From positions 1-53,567 of the forward strand of contig NZ_AEJF01000377.1 in the NCBI RefSeq assembly GCF_001028175.1: a stretch of 53,567 nt of DNA, given 5' to 3'. Numbering within the stretch: the first letter of the stretch is position 1; each line of letters opens with the position of its first letter. This DNA comes from Caballeronia mineralivorans PML1(12) (GTDB taxonomy: Bacteria > Pseudomonadota > Gammaproteobacteria > Burkholderiales > Burkholderiaceae). A program made the translations under genes and the position numbers. Of the stretch, positions 25,444 to 34,581 are shown piece after piece. The notes under the pieces are model-generated. The model ran no database searches, was not told where the DNA came from, and saw only the letters and a list, made by a program, of their open reading frames with translations.

Positions 25444-26067
25444 TCACACAGGCAAACCGAGCGCCCTCAAGCGCGCTTCGGTCTGCTCTGCGTTCGTGTG
25501 ATGTACAGCGTTCCAGCCAAGCGCGGTCGCGGCCTGGATGTTCTTCGCGTTGTCATCGATAAAAACAACTTCCTGCGGCTGAATGCCCGGAAGATGCTTT
25601 TCGATTTCCACCCACATCAACGCGAAAATGGCTGGATCGGGTTTAGCGACCAGCACGTGCCCCGACACCACCACCTCGCGAAAACGCTGCAGTACCGGGA
25701 AACGCTCCCAAGCCCACGGAAAAGTTTCAGCGGACCAATTGGTCAGCCCGAACAGCGGAATATCCGCTGCCTCGAGTTTGTCGACCAGCGCGACGCCATC
25801 TTCCAGCGCGCCTGCCACCATGTCCTGCCAGCGCTCGTAAAACGCGCGGATCAGGACTTCGTGCTCGGGAAACCTGGCGATCAGTTCGGCGTTGCCGTCG
25901 GCAATAGTCTGTCCCGCGTCTTGCTGCAGCACCCAGTCCATCTTGACGACGTTCTCCATAAACCAGCGCCGCTCGGTTGGATCGGGAATCAGCCGGCTAT
26001 ACACATACTCGGGATTCCAGTCGATCAGCACGCCGCCGAAATCGAACACCACCGCCTTGATCGCCAT
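25444..26067 (-). CDS. HAD-superfamily hydrolase, subfamily IA
   Basis: A 207-residue cytosolic phosphatase-like protein. Motif I is VFDFGGVLIDWNP near residue 8, motif II LTNWSAETF near 111, the motif III lysine in VLVAKPDPAIF near 138, and motif IV VFIDDNAKNIQAA near 167. It resembles the YihX/2-haloacid-dehalogenase-like branch; the substrate is unknown. It lies 12 bp downstream of the M24 peptidase, so they are probably co-transcribed. Confidence 0.88.
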   Translation of the reverse strand: MAIKAVVFDFGGVLIDWNPEYVYSRLIPDPTERRWFMENVVKMDWVLQQDAGQTIADGNAELIARFPEHEVLIRAFYERWQDMVAGALEDGVALVDKLEAADIPLFGLTNWSAETFPWAWERFPVLQRFREVVVSGHVLVAKPDPAIFALMWVEIEKHLPGIQPQEVVFIDDNAKNIQAATALGWNAVHHTNAEQTEARLRALGLPV

Positions 26068-26079
26068 GCGTCGCTCCGT

Positions 26080-27900
26080 TCAGATTGCCTGGGTGCGTTT
26101 TTCGAGCCAGGTTTTTGCCGCGCCTGTCACGTGCGGCGAAACGCGTTCGAGAACCGTTGCGTGATAGTCGTTGAGCCACGCGCGTTCGTCCTCGCGTAGC
26201 AAGCTCAAGTCGATGCAACGGGTGTCGATAGGGCACAGCGTCAGCGTTTCGAACTTGAGGAAATCGCCGAATTCGGTTTTTTCGGCGGGCTCGTTCATCA
26301 CCAGGTTTTCGATGCGAATGCCCCATTTCCCCGGCCGATAAAGCCCCGGTTCGATCGAGGTGATCATGCCGTCTTCCATCGCCGTGTACGGCTCGGCTGG
26401 CGCGTAGTGCGAGATCACCTGCGGGCCTTCGTGCACGTTCAGGAAATAACCGACTCCATGCCCCGTGCCGTGTCCGTAATCCGCGCCCGCTTCCCAGATG
26501 GGCGCACGCGCGATAGCGTCGAGCATCGGTGAACGAATGCCGCGCGGGAAATGCGCCCGCGACAACGCGATCGTCCCCTTCAGCACGACGGTGAAATCGC
26601 GTTTGTGCTCGACCGTAATAGTACCGATAGGCACCACGCGCGTGATGTCGGTCGTGCCGCTCAGGTACTGGCCGCCCGAATCGATCAGCAGCAAGCCGTT
26701 GCCTTCGATCACCGAATGCGAGGCGTCGGTGGCGCGGTAATGCGGCATCGCGCCGTTCGCGTTGAAGCCGGCGATAGTCGCAAAACTCAGCGTGACAAAA
26801 CCTGGCCGGCGCGCACGCGCGGCCGTCAGTTTCTCGTCGATGGTGAGCTCCGTGATCGTCTCGCGCCCGAGCGCGTCTTCGAACCACGCAAAGAATTCGG
26901 CGAGCGCCGCGCCATCCTGCTCCATCGTCGCGCGGATGTGCGCCGCGTCGGCGGGCGTCTTGCGCGACTTGGCGAACGTCGACGGATTCACCGCTTCCAC
27001 GATCTTCACTTCGGCCGGCACCTTTTCCAGCGAGCCGAACGTGATCCGGCGCGGATCGATGAGCAGCGTGGATCCGGCGGGCAACGTGGCGAGCGCCTCG
27101 GCGACGGTCGAATACGGCTCGACGCGCACGTTCTCCTTCAGCAGCGACGCCTTCAGGTCGGCCGGAATCTTGCCATCGCCGACAAACAACGCGGCGTCGT
27201 CCAGTCCGATCAACGCATGTGCGACGAATACGGGGTTATAGGTGACATCGGCGCCACGCAGGTTGAACAGCCACGCGAGATCGTCGAGCGTCGAGATGAA
27301 ATGCCATTGCGCACCCTTCTCGCGCATCACGCGCCGCACTTCTGCCAGCTTCTCCGGACGCGCGACGCTCGCTTGGGGCGCGACGTGTTCGTAGACACTC
27401 TCCGATGGCAAGCCCGGCCGCTCCGGCCAGACGGCATCGAGCAGATCCAGGTCCGTGCGCAACACGATCCCGCGCGCTGTCAGCGCGTCCTTCAACGTCC
27501 GCGCCGCCGCGACGCCCAGCACGGCGCCGTCGACGGCCACTGTCTCACCGGCCGCCACATTTTCCGCGAGCCAGTCCACATGCGGTGCGGATTGCTGCCC
27601 GGCCATCATCTTCATCAACGCGATACCGGTCCCGGCCAGTTGCGCTTCGGCCTGTGTCCAATATCGGCTATCGACCCACACGCCGGCGAAATCGGCCGTT
27701 ACGACCAGCGTTCCGACCGAGCCGGTGAATCCTGACAGCCACTGCCGCCCTTGCCAGCGCTCCGGCAGATATTCAGAGATGTGCGGATCCGACGACGGCA
27801 CCAGCACGGCGGCCAGCGCCTCACGCGCCATGGCGCCGCGCAGCAGCTCGATACGCCGGGCGAAAGTCTTGCCATCGGGGGAATTCAGTCGATCGTTCAT
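26080..27900 (-). CDS. Aminopeptidase P family protein (M24B)
   Basis: 606 residues, the long form of Xaa-Pro aminopeptidase with two N-terminal creatinase-like domains and a C-terminal pita-bread domain plus M24 C-terminal extension. Metal ligands are visible as the Asp pair in LLIDSGGQYLSGTTDITR, the His in HVGYFLNVHEGPQ, and the Glu residues in SIEPGLYRPG and ENLVMNEPAEKTEFG. It should remove N-terminal residues preceding proline. It lies between a small membrane-protein gene (21 bp upstream) and the HAD gene. Confidence 0.93.
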   Translation of the reverse strand: MNDRLNSPDGKTFARRIELLRGAMAREALAAVLVPSSDPHISEYLPERWQGRQWLSGFTGSVGTLVVTADFAGVWVDSRYWTQAEAQLAGTGIALMKMMAGQQSAPHVDWLAENVAAGETVAVDGAVLGVAAARTLKDALTARGIVLRTDLDLLDAVWPERPGLPSESVYEHVAPQASVARPEKLAEVRRVMREKGAQWHFISTLDDLAWLFNLRGADVTYNPVFVAHALIGLDDAALFVGDGKIPADLKASLLKENVRVEPYSTVAEALATLPAGSTLLIDPRRITFGSLEKVPAEVKIVEAVNPSTFAKSRKTPADAAHIRATMEQDGAALAEFFAWFEDALGRETITELTIDEKLTAARARRPGFVTLSFATIAGFNANGAMPHYRATDASHSVIEGNGLLLIDSGGQYLSGTTDITRVVPIGTITVEHKRDFTVVLKGTIALSRAHFPRGIRSPMLDAIARAPIWEAGADYGHGTGHGVGYFLNVHEGPQVISHYAPAEPYTAMEDGMITSIEPGLYRPGKWGIRIENLVMNEPAEKTEFGDFLKFETLTLCPIDTRCIDLSLLREDERAWLNDYHATVLERVSPHVTGAAKTWLEKRTQAI

Positions 27901-27921
27901 GGAGTCACCTGCAGAATTTTG

Positions 27922-28203
27922 TTACGTTGAACCATCAGGTCGACGCCGCGCCGCCAGCCCCACCGTGACGGTCACGGCGACCAGCGCAAGCAACGCACAT
28001 GCGAGCCATTCAAGAGAATCGCCATCGTGAAATGCGCCGGTCAAGTTGCCGAGCATTTTCGCGAGCATCGCCGCCAGAATGCCCACGAGGCCCGCCGCCC
28101 ATATCCGGCCGAACGGTTTTGAGACCACCCGCCGCAAGGGATGCCGCCACCAACCGGCCAGTCCCACCACCAAACCGAGAAACACAATCCCCGGCCACCC
28201 CAT
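27922..28203 (-). CDS. Small membrane protein (unrecognised)
   Basis: 93 residues with three hydrophobic segments, at about residues 4-20, 33-52 and 67-86, and a basic tail. It loosely recalls small YeaQ/GlsB-type membrane proteins, but I cannot assign a family. No good ribosome site precedes the ATG at 28203. It sits 21 bp upstream of the M24 peptidase on the same strand, so it may head that unit. Confidence 0.5.
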   Translation of the reverse strand: MGWPGIVFLGLVVGLAGWWRHPLRRVVSKPFGRIWAAGLVGILAAMLAKMLGNLTGAFHDGDSLEWLACALLALVAVTVTVGLAARRRPDGST

Positions 28204-28406
28204 TAGCGGCGCGTTCCGGCGGAATTAAGACTAAACCTATGGGTTGAATCGGATCGGTGAACTAGCATTTTCGGTCCTGTAAAACTAGAAGGTCTGGAAG
28301 GCGCTCGCAGCGTAGCGGATGAGTTTAGGGGCCTGGAATGGCGATGGCAAGCGCGTGCCACGCCGCCCAACCTGCTCTCTCAGTGCGCGCGGCGGCGTCG
28401 GAAATC

Positions 28407-29146
28407 ATGCGAATCGCCATCATTGACGCGCACGTCCAGCACGCCGCACTCATCCGCCGGACACTTGTGCTGGCCGGCCATTTTTGCCACTTCTTCCCAA
28501 CCGCGCCCGCGCTGCTGGATCGAATGAAGCACGACACCTTCGACCTGCCGATCGCCGCCAATGAAGCGCGTGACATGATCGGCGCGGAAATCATCGAACG
28601 CGTCAGGCAGCTTGCGCCGCAACTTCCCGTCGTGTTGATGGCAGCGAGCCAGAGCGAGGCCGACATGGTTGCGTGCCTGAAAGCCGGCGCCGACGATTGC
28701 GTCGCGAAACCCGTGCGCTGCACCGAACTGGCCGCCCGAATAGAAGTGCTGGCGCCAAAGCGCGGTTCGCACGCCCGCGGCCGAGCATTTCGGCGAATAT
28801 CGGTTCAATGCATCGGAGTTGAGCGTGAGTGTCGCGCATCAGCGGGTTTTGCTCACGCCGAAGGAATTCCGCTTCGCCCGGCTGTTGTTCACCAACCTGT
28901 CGCGCGCCGTATCGCGCGCGCCTCATGGAAGTGGTGTGGCCGCGCGGGAGCGACATGGCGTCGCGGACGCTGGACACCCAGGCGTCCCGCCTGCGCACGA
29001 AATTGCATCTCCGGCCGCAAACCGGTTACCGGCTGACGCCGCTCTACGGCTACCAACTGGACCGGATTGAAACGGACGTCATTGCCGGCCCCTTGCCCGG
29101 CATGGGTTTGCCGGGTGGAACTGAAGAAATCCGCGAAAGGCTATAA
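28407..29146 (+). pseudogene. Broken OmpR-type response regulator
   Basis: The receiver domain reads through in one frame (MRIAIIDAHVQHAALIRRTL to about residue 115) and keeps the conserved Lys in VAKPV. The phospho-acceptor position in FDLPIAANEARDMIG holds Ala instead of Asp. The winged-helix part then continues in a second frame (VLLTPKEFRFARLLFTNL, from about 28770). It moves to a third frame (LMEVVWPRGSDMASRTLD, then RTKLHLRPQTGYRLTPLYGY, from about 28920). Two frameshifts and loss of the phosphorylation site make a functional protein unlikely. No sensor kinase gene is adjacent. Confidence 0.8.
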
Positions 29147-29147
29147 T
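29116..29147 (+). promoter_or_regulatory. Candidate hemA promoter
   Basis: A consensus -10 TATAAT lies at 29142-29147, 52 bp before the hemA ATG and overlapping the stop of the broken regulator. The -35 region near 29116-29124 (TGGAACTGA) is weak, so activity may depend on an activator or on the -10 alone. Confidence 0.4.
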
Positions 29148-29198
29148 ATCTGGCTCATTCTTAGGCATTTCCAAAGGCCATCAGCTTAGGCCCAAAAC

Positions 29199-30512
29199 AT
29201 GCAGCTCCTCGCGATCGGAATCAACCACCACACTGCGCCTGTCGCCTTGCGCGAACGCGTGGCGTTTCCGCTCGAACAGATCAAACCGGCGCTCGGGGCG
29301 CTGAAAGATCTGTGGCTGGGGCCGCTGGGAAAAGCCGCACCGGAAGCCGCGATCCTGTCCACGTGCAACCGCACGGAGCTGTACTGCGCCACCGACGACA
29401 AAGCCGCCCGCGACGCCGCCATCCAGTGGCTGTCGAAATATCACAAGCTGCCTGTCTCCGAACTGGCGCCGCACGTGTATGCGCTGCCGCAGTCGGAAGC
29501 CGTGCGGCATGCGTTTCGCGTCGCCTCGGGACTCGATTCGATGGTGCTCGGCGAGACGCAGATTGTCGGCCAGATGAAGGACGCAGTGCGCACGGCATCC
29601 GAAGCCGGCGCGCTCGGCACGTATCTCAACCAGCTGTTCCAGCGCACCTTCGCCGTTGCGAAGGAAGTGCGCACGACGACTGAAATCGGCGCGCAATCCG
29701 TTTCCATGGCCGCAGCAGCCGTGCGTCTCGCGCAGCGCATCTTCGAGAACATTTCGGGCCAGCGCGTGCTGTTTATCGGCGCGGGCGAAATGATCGAGTT
29801 GTGCGCAACGCATTTTGCAGCGCAAAAGCCACGCGAACTGGTGGTGGCAAACCGCACCGCCGAACGCGGTGAAAAGCTCGCCGATCGTTTCAACGGCCGT
29901 TCGATTCCCCTCTCCGAGCTGCCAGCGCGCATGCACGAGTTCGACATCATCGTGTCATGCACGGCGTCCACATTGCCGATCATTGGACTGGGCGCGGTCG
30001 AACGGGCCGTCAAGGCGCGCCGCCATCGACCAATTTTCATGGTCGATCTTGCCGTGCCGCGCGACATCGAACCCGAAGTGGGCAAGCTGCAGGACGTATT
30101 CCTCTATACCGTCGACGACCTCGGCGCGATCGTGCGTGAAGGCAGCGCGTCGCGGCAAGCGGCAGTCGCGCAGGCTGAAGCGATCATCGACACCCGTGTG
30201 CAAAATTTCATGCAATGGCTCGACGCACGCAGCATCGTGCCGGTGATCCGCCACATGCACACGCAGGCCGACGCGCTGCGCCGCGCTGAAGTCGAACGCG
30301 CGCGCAAGATGCTCGCGCGCGGCGACGATCCGGCGGCGGTGCTTGAAGCGCTGTCGCAGTCGCTGACCAACAAGCTGATCCATGGCCCCACGCACGCGCT
30401 CAGCCGTGCCAGTCATGAAAATCGCGACCAGCTCATCGACCTGATGGGCGGACTTTACAAACACGGTCATCCGTCCGGATCGAACGATCCTTCCGATCCG
30501 TCGGAAACTTAG
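29199..30512 (+). CDS. hemA: Glutamyl-tRNA reductase
   Basis: 437 residues. It reduces Glu-tRNA(Glu) to glutamate-1-semialdehyde, the first step of C5 tetrapyrrole synthesis. Motifs are INHHTAPVALRERVAF near residue 8, the active-site Cys in ILSTCNRTELYC near 50, GLDSMVLGETQIVGQ near 110, the NADPH-binding FIGAGEMIE near 190 and the C-terminal dimerisation helix. It heads a tandem series with prfA and prmC, as in many proteobacteria. Confidence 0.96.
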   Translation: MQLLAIGINHHTAPVALRERVAFPLEQIKPALGALKDLWLGPLGKAAPEAAILSTCNRTELYCATDDKAARDAAIQWLSKYHKLPVSELAPHVYALPQSEAVRHAFRVASGLDSMVLGETQIVGQMKDAVRTASEAGALGTYLNQLFQRTFAVAKEVRTTTEIGAQSVSMAAAAVRLAQRIFENISGQRVLFIGAGEMIELCATHFAAQKPRELVVANRTAERGEKLADRFNGRSIPLSELPARMHEFDIIVSCTASTLPIIGLGAVERAVKARRHRPIFMVDLAVPRDIEPEVGKLQDVFLYTVDDLGAIVREGSASRQAAVAQAEAIIDTRVQNFMQWLDARSIVPVIRHMHTQADALRRAEVERARKMLARGDDPAAVLEALSQSLTNKLIHGPTHALSRASHENRDQLIDLMGGLYKHGHPSGSNDPSDPSET

Positions 30513-30602
30513 CGCCCCTCTTTCGTCACCTCTTCAGTTGCGCCGCGTCTCGCGGTCGCGTTCCTGATCGCTGTCTTCTCCGGAGCTTGGCTCCTGCCTT
30601 CC

Positions 30603-31685
30603 ATGAAAACGAGCATGCAAAACAAGCTCGACCAGCTGACCACCCGGCTGGCCGAACTCAATGACCTGATGAGCCGCGAAGACGTGACCGCCGACATGGA
30701 TCAATATCGGAAGATCACGCGAGAAAACGCGGAAATCGGGCCGGTTGTCGAGCAATACGCGTTGTGGCGCCAGGCGTCGAATGACGAATCAACCGCAATG
30801 GAACTGCTCGCCGACCCGGCGATGCGCGATTTCGCCGAAGAAGAAATTGGTGAGGCGCGCGAGCGGATGGCGGCCATCGAACGTGATCTGCAGGCCATGC
30901 TGCTGCCGAAAGATCCCAATGACGACCGCAATATCTTCATCGAAATCCGGGCGGGTACGGGTGGCGACGAATCCGCGCTGTTCGCGGGCGACTTGCTGCG
31001 TATGTATCTGCGATACGCCGAGCGCAATCGCTGGACGGTCGAGATGATGTCGGAGAGTGCGTCGGATCTCGGCGGTTATAAGGAAGTGATCGTGCGGATC
31101 GCGGGCCAGAATGTGTATTCGAAGCTGAAGTTCGAATCGGGCGGGCATCGCGTGCAGCGGGTACCGGCGACTGAAACGCAAGGGCGCATCCACACGTCGG
31201 CGTGCACGGTCGCCGTGATGCCGGAAGCCGATGAAATCGGTGAGGTAGTGATCAACCCGGCGGACCTGCGCATCGATACATTTCGTGCTTCCGGTGCGGG
31301 CGGCCAGCACATCAACAAGACGGATTCGGCTGTGCGCGTGACGCATTTGCCGACGGGAATCGTCGTGGAATGTCAGGACGACCGTTCGCAGCACAAGAAC
31401 AAGGATCGCGCGCTGAAGGTACTCGCCGCGCGAATCATGGACAAGCAGTATCACGAGCAGCACGCGAAGGAAGCGGCCACGCGTAAGAGTTTGATCGGCT
31501 CGGGCGATCGCTCGGAACGGATCCGTACGTATAACTTCCCGCAGGGGCGGATGACGGATCACCGGATCAATCTCACGCTGTATAAGCTCGACGCGATCAT
31601 GGATGGCGATATCGATGAACTCGTCGCCGCGCTCGTCAGTGAGCATCAGGCCGAGTTGCTGGCCGCGCTGGGCGATTCGGAATGA
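30603..31685 (+). CDS. prfA: Peptide chain release factor 1
   Basis: 360 residues, standard for RF1, which reads UAA and UAG. The GGQ motif is at residues 233-235 (SGAGGQHINKTDSAVR), and the codon-recognition PxT-type loop is in the region before it (RVPATETQGR). The ATG at 30603 gives MKTSMQNKLDQL; an ATG four codons later is an alternative. The stop overlaps the prmC start (ATGA at 31682), tying the factor to the enzyme that methylates its GGQ glutamine. Confidence 0.96.
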   Translation: MKTSMQNKLDQLTTRLAELNDLMSREDVTADMDQYRKITRENAEIGPVVEQYALWRQASNDESTAMELLADPAMRDFAEEEIGEARERMAAIERDLQAMLLPKDPNDDRNIFIEIRAGTGGDESALFAGDLLRMYLRYAERNRWTVEMMSESASDLGGYKEVIVRIAGQNVYSKLKFESGGHRVQRVPATETQGRIHTSACTVAVMPEADEIGEVVINPADLRIDTFRASGAGGQHINKTDSAVRVTHLPTGIVVECQDDRSQHKNKDRALKVLAARIMDKQYHEQHAKEAATRKSLIGSGDRSERIRTYNFPQGRMTDHRINLTLYKLDAIMDGDIDELVAALVSEHQAELLAALGDSE

Positions 31686-32509
31686 CGACGGTTGCCGGGC
31701 TATTGCGCGCGTCTTCGCTGCCCGCGCTCGAGACGCGGATTTTGCTCGAACATGTGCTCGGCTGGCGCCGGACCGAATTGATCACGCGCGATAACGAGGA
31801 CTTGGCTGAGGATTGCGTCGGACGTTTCGAAGCGCTGGCACAACGACGCTCGGCTGGCGAACCGATCGCGCAGCTTGTAGGAGCGCGTGAATTTTTCGGA
31901 CTGAAATTCGAGGTCACGCCGGATGTGTTGATTCCGCGGCCGGAGACTGAATTGCTCGTGGAAATCGCGCTTGAAAAGATGGCGGGAATTGATGCCCCGC
32001 GCGTGCTCGATCTCGGCACGGGCAGCGGGGCGATCGCGGTGGCGATCGCTTTTTCCCGCGACGATGCTCAGCTCTGGGCAGTCGATCGGTCGGCGGGAGC
32101 GCTGACTGTAGCCGCCCGCAATGCGGCACGGTTGCTCGGCCCCGGCCGCAAGATCACGCTATTGGAAAGCGACTGGACCGATGCCCTCGATCCCGCGCTG
32201 CGCTTCGAATTGATCGTGAGCAATCCGCCGTACATCGCGCAGAACGATCCGCATCTGTCCGAAGGCGATCTGCGCTTCGAACCGCGCACCGCGCTCACCG
32301 ATGAAGCCGACGGACTCGCCGCGATCCGCGCGATTGTCCAGACGGCGCCGTTTTTCCTGGCGTCGGGCGGCTCGCTCTGGCTGGAACATGGCTACGACCA
32401 GGCCGCGAACGTGCGCGCGCTGCTGACGGCGCGCGGGTTTTCGGACGTGCGCTCGGAGCGCGATCTGGCCGGCATCGAACGCACCAGCGGCGGTTTTTTC
32501 ACGGCTTGA
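31682..32509 (+). CDS. prmC: Release factor glutamine methyltransferase PrmC
   Basis: A 275-residue SAM-dependent methyltransferase that N5-methylates the GGQ glutamine of RF1/RF2. The SAM loop VLDLGTGSGAIAVAIA is near residue 108, the glutamine-binding NPPY is at 181-184, and FFGLKFEVTPDVLIPRPETE near 67 is a PrmC hallmark. It is translationally coupled to prfA by a 4-nt overlap. Confidence 0.95.
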   Translation: MTTVAGLLRASSLPALETRILLEHVLGWRRTELITRDNEDLAEDCVGRFEALAQRRSAGEPIAQLVGAREFFGLKFEVTPDVLIPRPETELLVEIALEKMAGIDAPRVLDLGTGSGAIAVAIAFSRDDAQLWAVDRSAGALTVAARNAARLLGPGRKITLLESDWTDALDPALRFELIVSNPPYIAQNDPHLSEGDLRFEPRTALTDEADGLAAIRAIVQTAPFFLASGGSLWLEHGYDQAANVRALLTARGFSDVRSERDLAGIERTSGGFFTA

Positions 32510-32665
32510 CGCACGCGCCGCCGGCCGCAAGCCACCTTAAGCCGCCCCGATTGAATTCCGCTATCATTTCAGATTGTTAGCGTGTGAAATTTCGCTTGAA
32601 GTAGTGCACCCTTCACCGCTCGACCCAAAATCAACCCCGCATTACAACGCCTCGCAGGAAAGACC

Positions 32666-32977
32666 ATGGATACGCAAGAACGCATCAAGCAAATCGTCGA
32701 AGGAGCACCGGTTGTGCTGTTCATGAAGGGCACCGCGCAGTTCCCGATGTGCGGTTTCTCCGGCCGCGCCATCCAGGTCCTGAAGGCTTGCGGCGTAACC
32801 GACATCAAGACGGTCAATGTCCTCGAAGACGAAGGCGTGCGCCAGGGCATCAAGGAATTCTCCAACTGGCCGACCATTCCGCAGCTTTATGTGAACGGCG
32901 AATTCATCGGCGGCTCGGACATCATGATGGAAATGTACGAATCGGGTGAACTGCAACAATTGTTCGCCGCTGCCTGA
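32666..32977 (+). CDS. grxD: Monothiol glutaredoxin (Grx4/GrxD)
   Basis: 103 residues with a single-Cys CGFS active site near residue 28, the GSH-binding FSNWPTIPQLYVNGEFIGGS near 67-86 and a C-terminal helix. Such proteins carry and transfer [2Fe-2S] clusters as GSH-ligated dimers and partner with BolA proteins. It follows prmC after 156 bp behind a GGAAAG ribosome site. ubiX starts 2 nt after its stop. Confidence 0.95.
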   Translation: MDTQERIKQIVEGAPVVLFMKGTAQFPMCGFSGRAIQVLKACGVTDIKTVNVLEDEGVRQGIKEFSNWPTIPQLYVNGEFIGGSDIMMEMYESGELQQLFAAA

Positions 32978-32979
32978 GT

Positions 32980-33594
32980 TTGTCCGCCGCACGTTCTTCG
33001 CCCCTGCCCCCCGTGCCGCGACGGCTGATCGTCGCGATCACCGGGGCAACGGGGTCGATCTACGGCATCCGGCTGCTGGAAACACTGCGTCGGCTGGGCG
33101 CGGTGGAAACGCATTTGCTGATCTCCAGCGCCGGTTGGCTGAACATCCAGCACGAACTGGATCTGGATAAAATCACCGTCCACGCGCTTGCGGACGTCGT
33201 GCATCACGTCCGTGATGTTGGTGCAAGCATCGCGTCGGGATCGTTTGCCACCGACGGCATGGTCGTCGCGCCTTGCTCCATGAAAACGCTGGCGAGCATC
33301 GCGCTGGGACTATCGGACAATCTGATCACCCGCGCCGCCGACGTCGTGCTGAAAGAGCGTCGCCGGCTGGTGCTGATGGTGCGCGAAACGCCGTTCAACC
33401 TCGCGCATTTGCGCAATATGACATCGGTCACCGAGATGGGCGGCATCATTTTCCCGCCGCTGCCGGCGTTTTATCACCGTCCAGCTTCTATCGATGAAAT
33501 GGTCGATCAGACAGTCGAGCGCGTGATTGACATGTTTGCGCTCGGCAGCCCGATCGCCGCCGCTTGGCCAGGACTGAAAGACGCGGACGATTAA
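32980..33594 (+). CDS. ubiX: Flavin prenyltransferase UbiX
   Basis: 204 residues from a TTG at 32980, 2 nt after the grxD stop. UbiX prenylates FMN to make the cofactor of the UbiD decarboxylase in ubiquinone synthesis. LIVAITGATGSIYGIRLLE near residue 15, MVVAPCSMKTLASIALG near 90 and the C-terminal RRLVLMVRETPFNLAHL are family landmarks. A GTG at 33013 is the other possible start and would trim 11 weakly conserved residues. No clear ribosome site favours either one. Confidence 0.9.
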   Translation: MSAARSSPLPPVPRRLIVAITGATGSIYGIRLLETLRRLGAVETHLLISSAGWLNIQHELDLDKITVHALADVVHHVRDVGASIASGSFATDGMVVAPCSMKTLASIALGLSDNLITRAADVVLKERRRLVLMVRETPFNLAHLRNMTSVTEMGGIIFPPLPAFYHRPASIDEMVDQTVERVIDMFALGSPIAAAWPGLKDADD

Positions 33595-33690
33595 CAACAC
33601 CGGCGACACAATTCATTGCCTCGCTGGCTGTTTATCAACGGCCTGACCGTCTCTATATTCGTAGTAACGACTCTTTTGAGGTTTGCTGCG

Positions 33691-34476
33691 ATGTCTCGCC
33701 TTCCGACCGTTTTCATTTCCCACGGCGCTCCGACGCTGCCCATCGATCCGTCGATGCCTTCCGCCGAGTTCGCCTCCTTCGCGACGCGCTTCGAGCGGCC
33801 GCGTTCGATACTCATGCTTTCCGCACATTGGGGCACGGCGCAGCCAGTGGCGAGCGTTGCCGAGCAGCCGGAGACGATCCACGATTTCTACGGTTTCCCG
33901 CGCGAACTCTACGAGATCCAGTATCGCGCGCCGGGCGCACCGGAACTCGGCAAGCAAGCCGCGACGCTGCTGACGCAAGTGGGTATTGCGTCGGCAATCA
34001 CCGAGCACGGCCTTGACCACGGCGCGTGGGTGCCGCTGCTTCTGATGTTCCCGGACGCAGGGATTCCGGTCGCGCAGCTATCCATACAACCCCGCCTCGA
34101 TCCGGCGCACCACTATCGCGTGGGCCGAGCACTGCGGGCGTTGCGCGACGATGGTGTGATGATCGTGGGTTCGGGACAGATCACACACAACCTGCGGACG
34201 GCGGATTTCAGCGCACGGCCCGAAGACGCCGATCCGCGTGTAACCGAATTCACGGACTGGTTCGAGGACCGGCTGGCGAAGCGGGACATCGAAGCGCTGC
34301 TGGATTACCGGAAACAGGCGCCGCACGCCGTGCTGATGCATCCGACCGACGAACACCTGCTGCCGATTTTCGGCGCGCTAGGAGCCGCCGGCGATGACTT
34401 CGAACTAGGCATTCAGTCGCTTGGCACATTTCAGAAAACGTTGGCCATGACAAATTACGTTTTCAGCGGTGCCTAA
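33691..34476 (+). CDS. LigB-type extradiol dioxygenase (YgiD/DODA family)
   Basis: 261 residues, matching the 4,5-DOPA extradiol dioxygenase group. Metal and active-site histidines are visible in FISHGAPTLP near residue 8, LSAHWGT near 44 and EHGLDHGAWVPL near 112. A non-haem iron or zinc enzyme opening catechol rings is expected, but the natural substrate is unknown. The ATG at 33691 starts at MSRLPTVFISHG; an upstream start at 33616 adds an unrelated hydrophobic stretch. A terminator follows. Confidence 0.88.
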   Translation: MSRLPTVFISHGAPTLPIDPSMPSAEFASFATRFERPRSILMLSAHWGTAQPVASVAEQPETIHDFYGFPRELYEIQYRAPGAPELGKQAATLLTQVGIASAITEHGLDHGAWVPLLLMFPDAGIPVAQLSIQPRLDPAHHYRVGRALRALRDDGVMIVGSGQITHNLRTADFSARPEDADPRVTEFTDWFEDRLAKRDIEALLDYRKQAPHAVLMHPTDEHLLPIFGALGAAGDDFELGIQSLGTFQKTLAMTNYVFSGA

Positions 34477-34520
34477 ATCCCCACGAAATGCAGCGATTTG
34501 CCACGAAGGGAAATAAAAAA

Positions 34521-34547
34521 CCCGCTTGATTGCTCAAGCGGGTTTTC
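34521..34547. terminator. Bidirectional terminator
   Basis: CCCGCTTGA (34521-34529) pairs with TCAAGCGGG (34534-34542) around TTGC. It is flanked by six A on the left and TTTTCTT on the right, so it can serve both the LigB-type gene and the convergent permease. Confidence 0.88.
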
Positions 34548-34581
34548 TTAATTGAGATCGCAGGGTTTTACGAGCCGGCTA

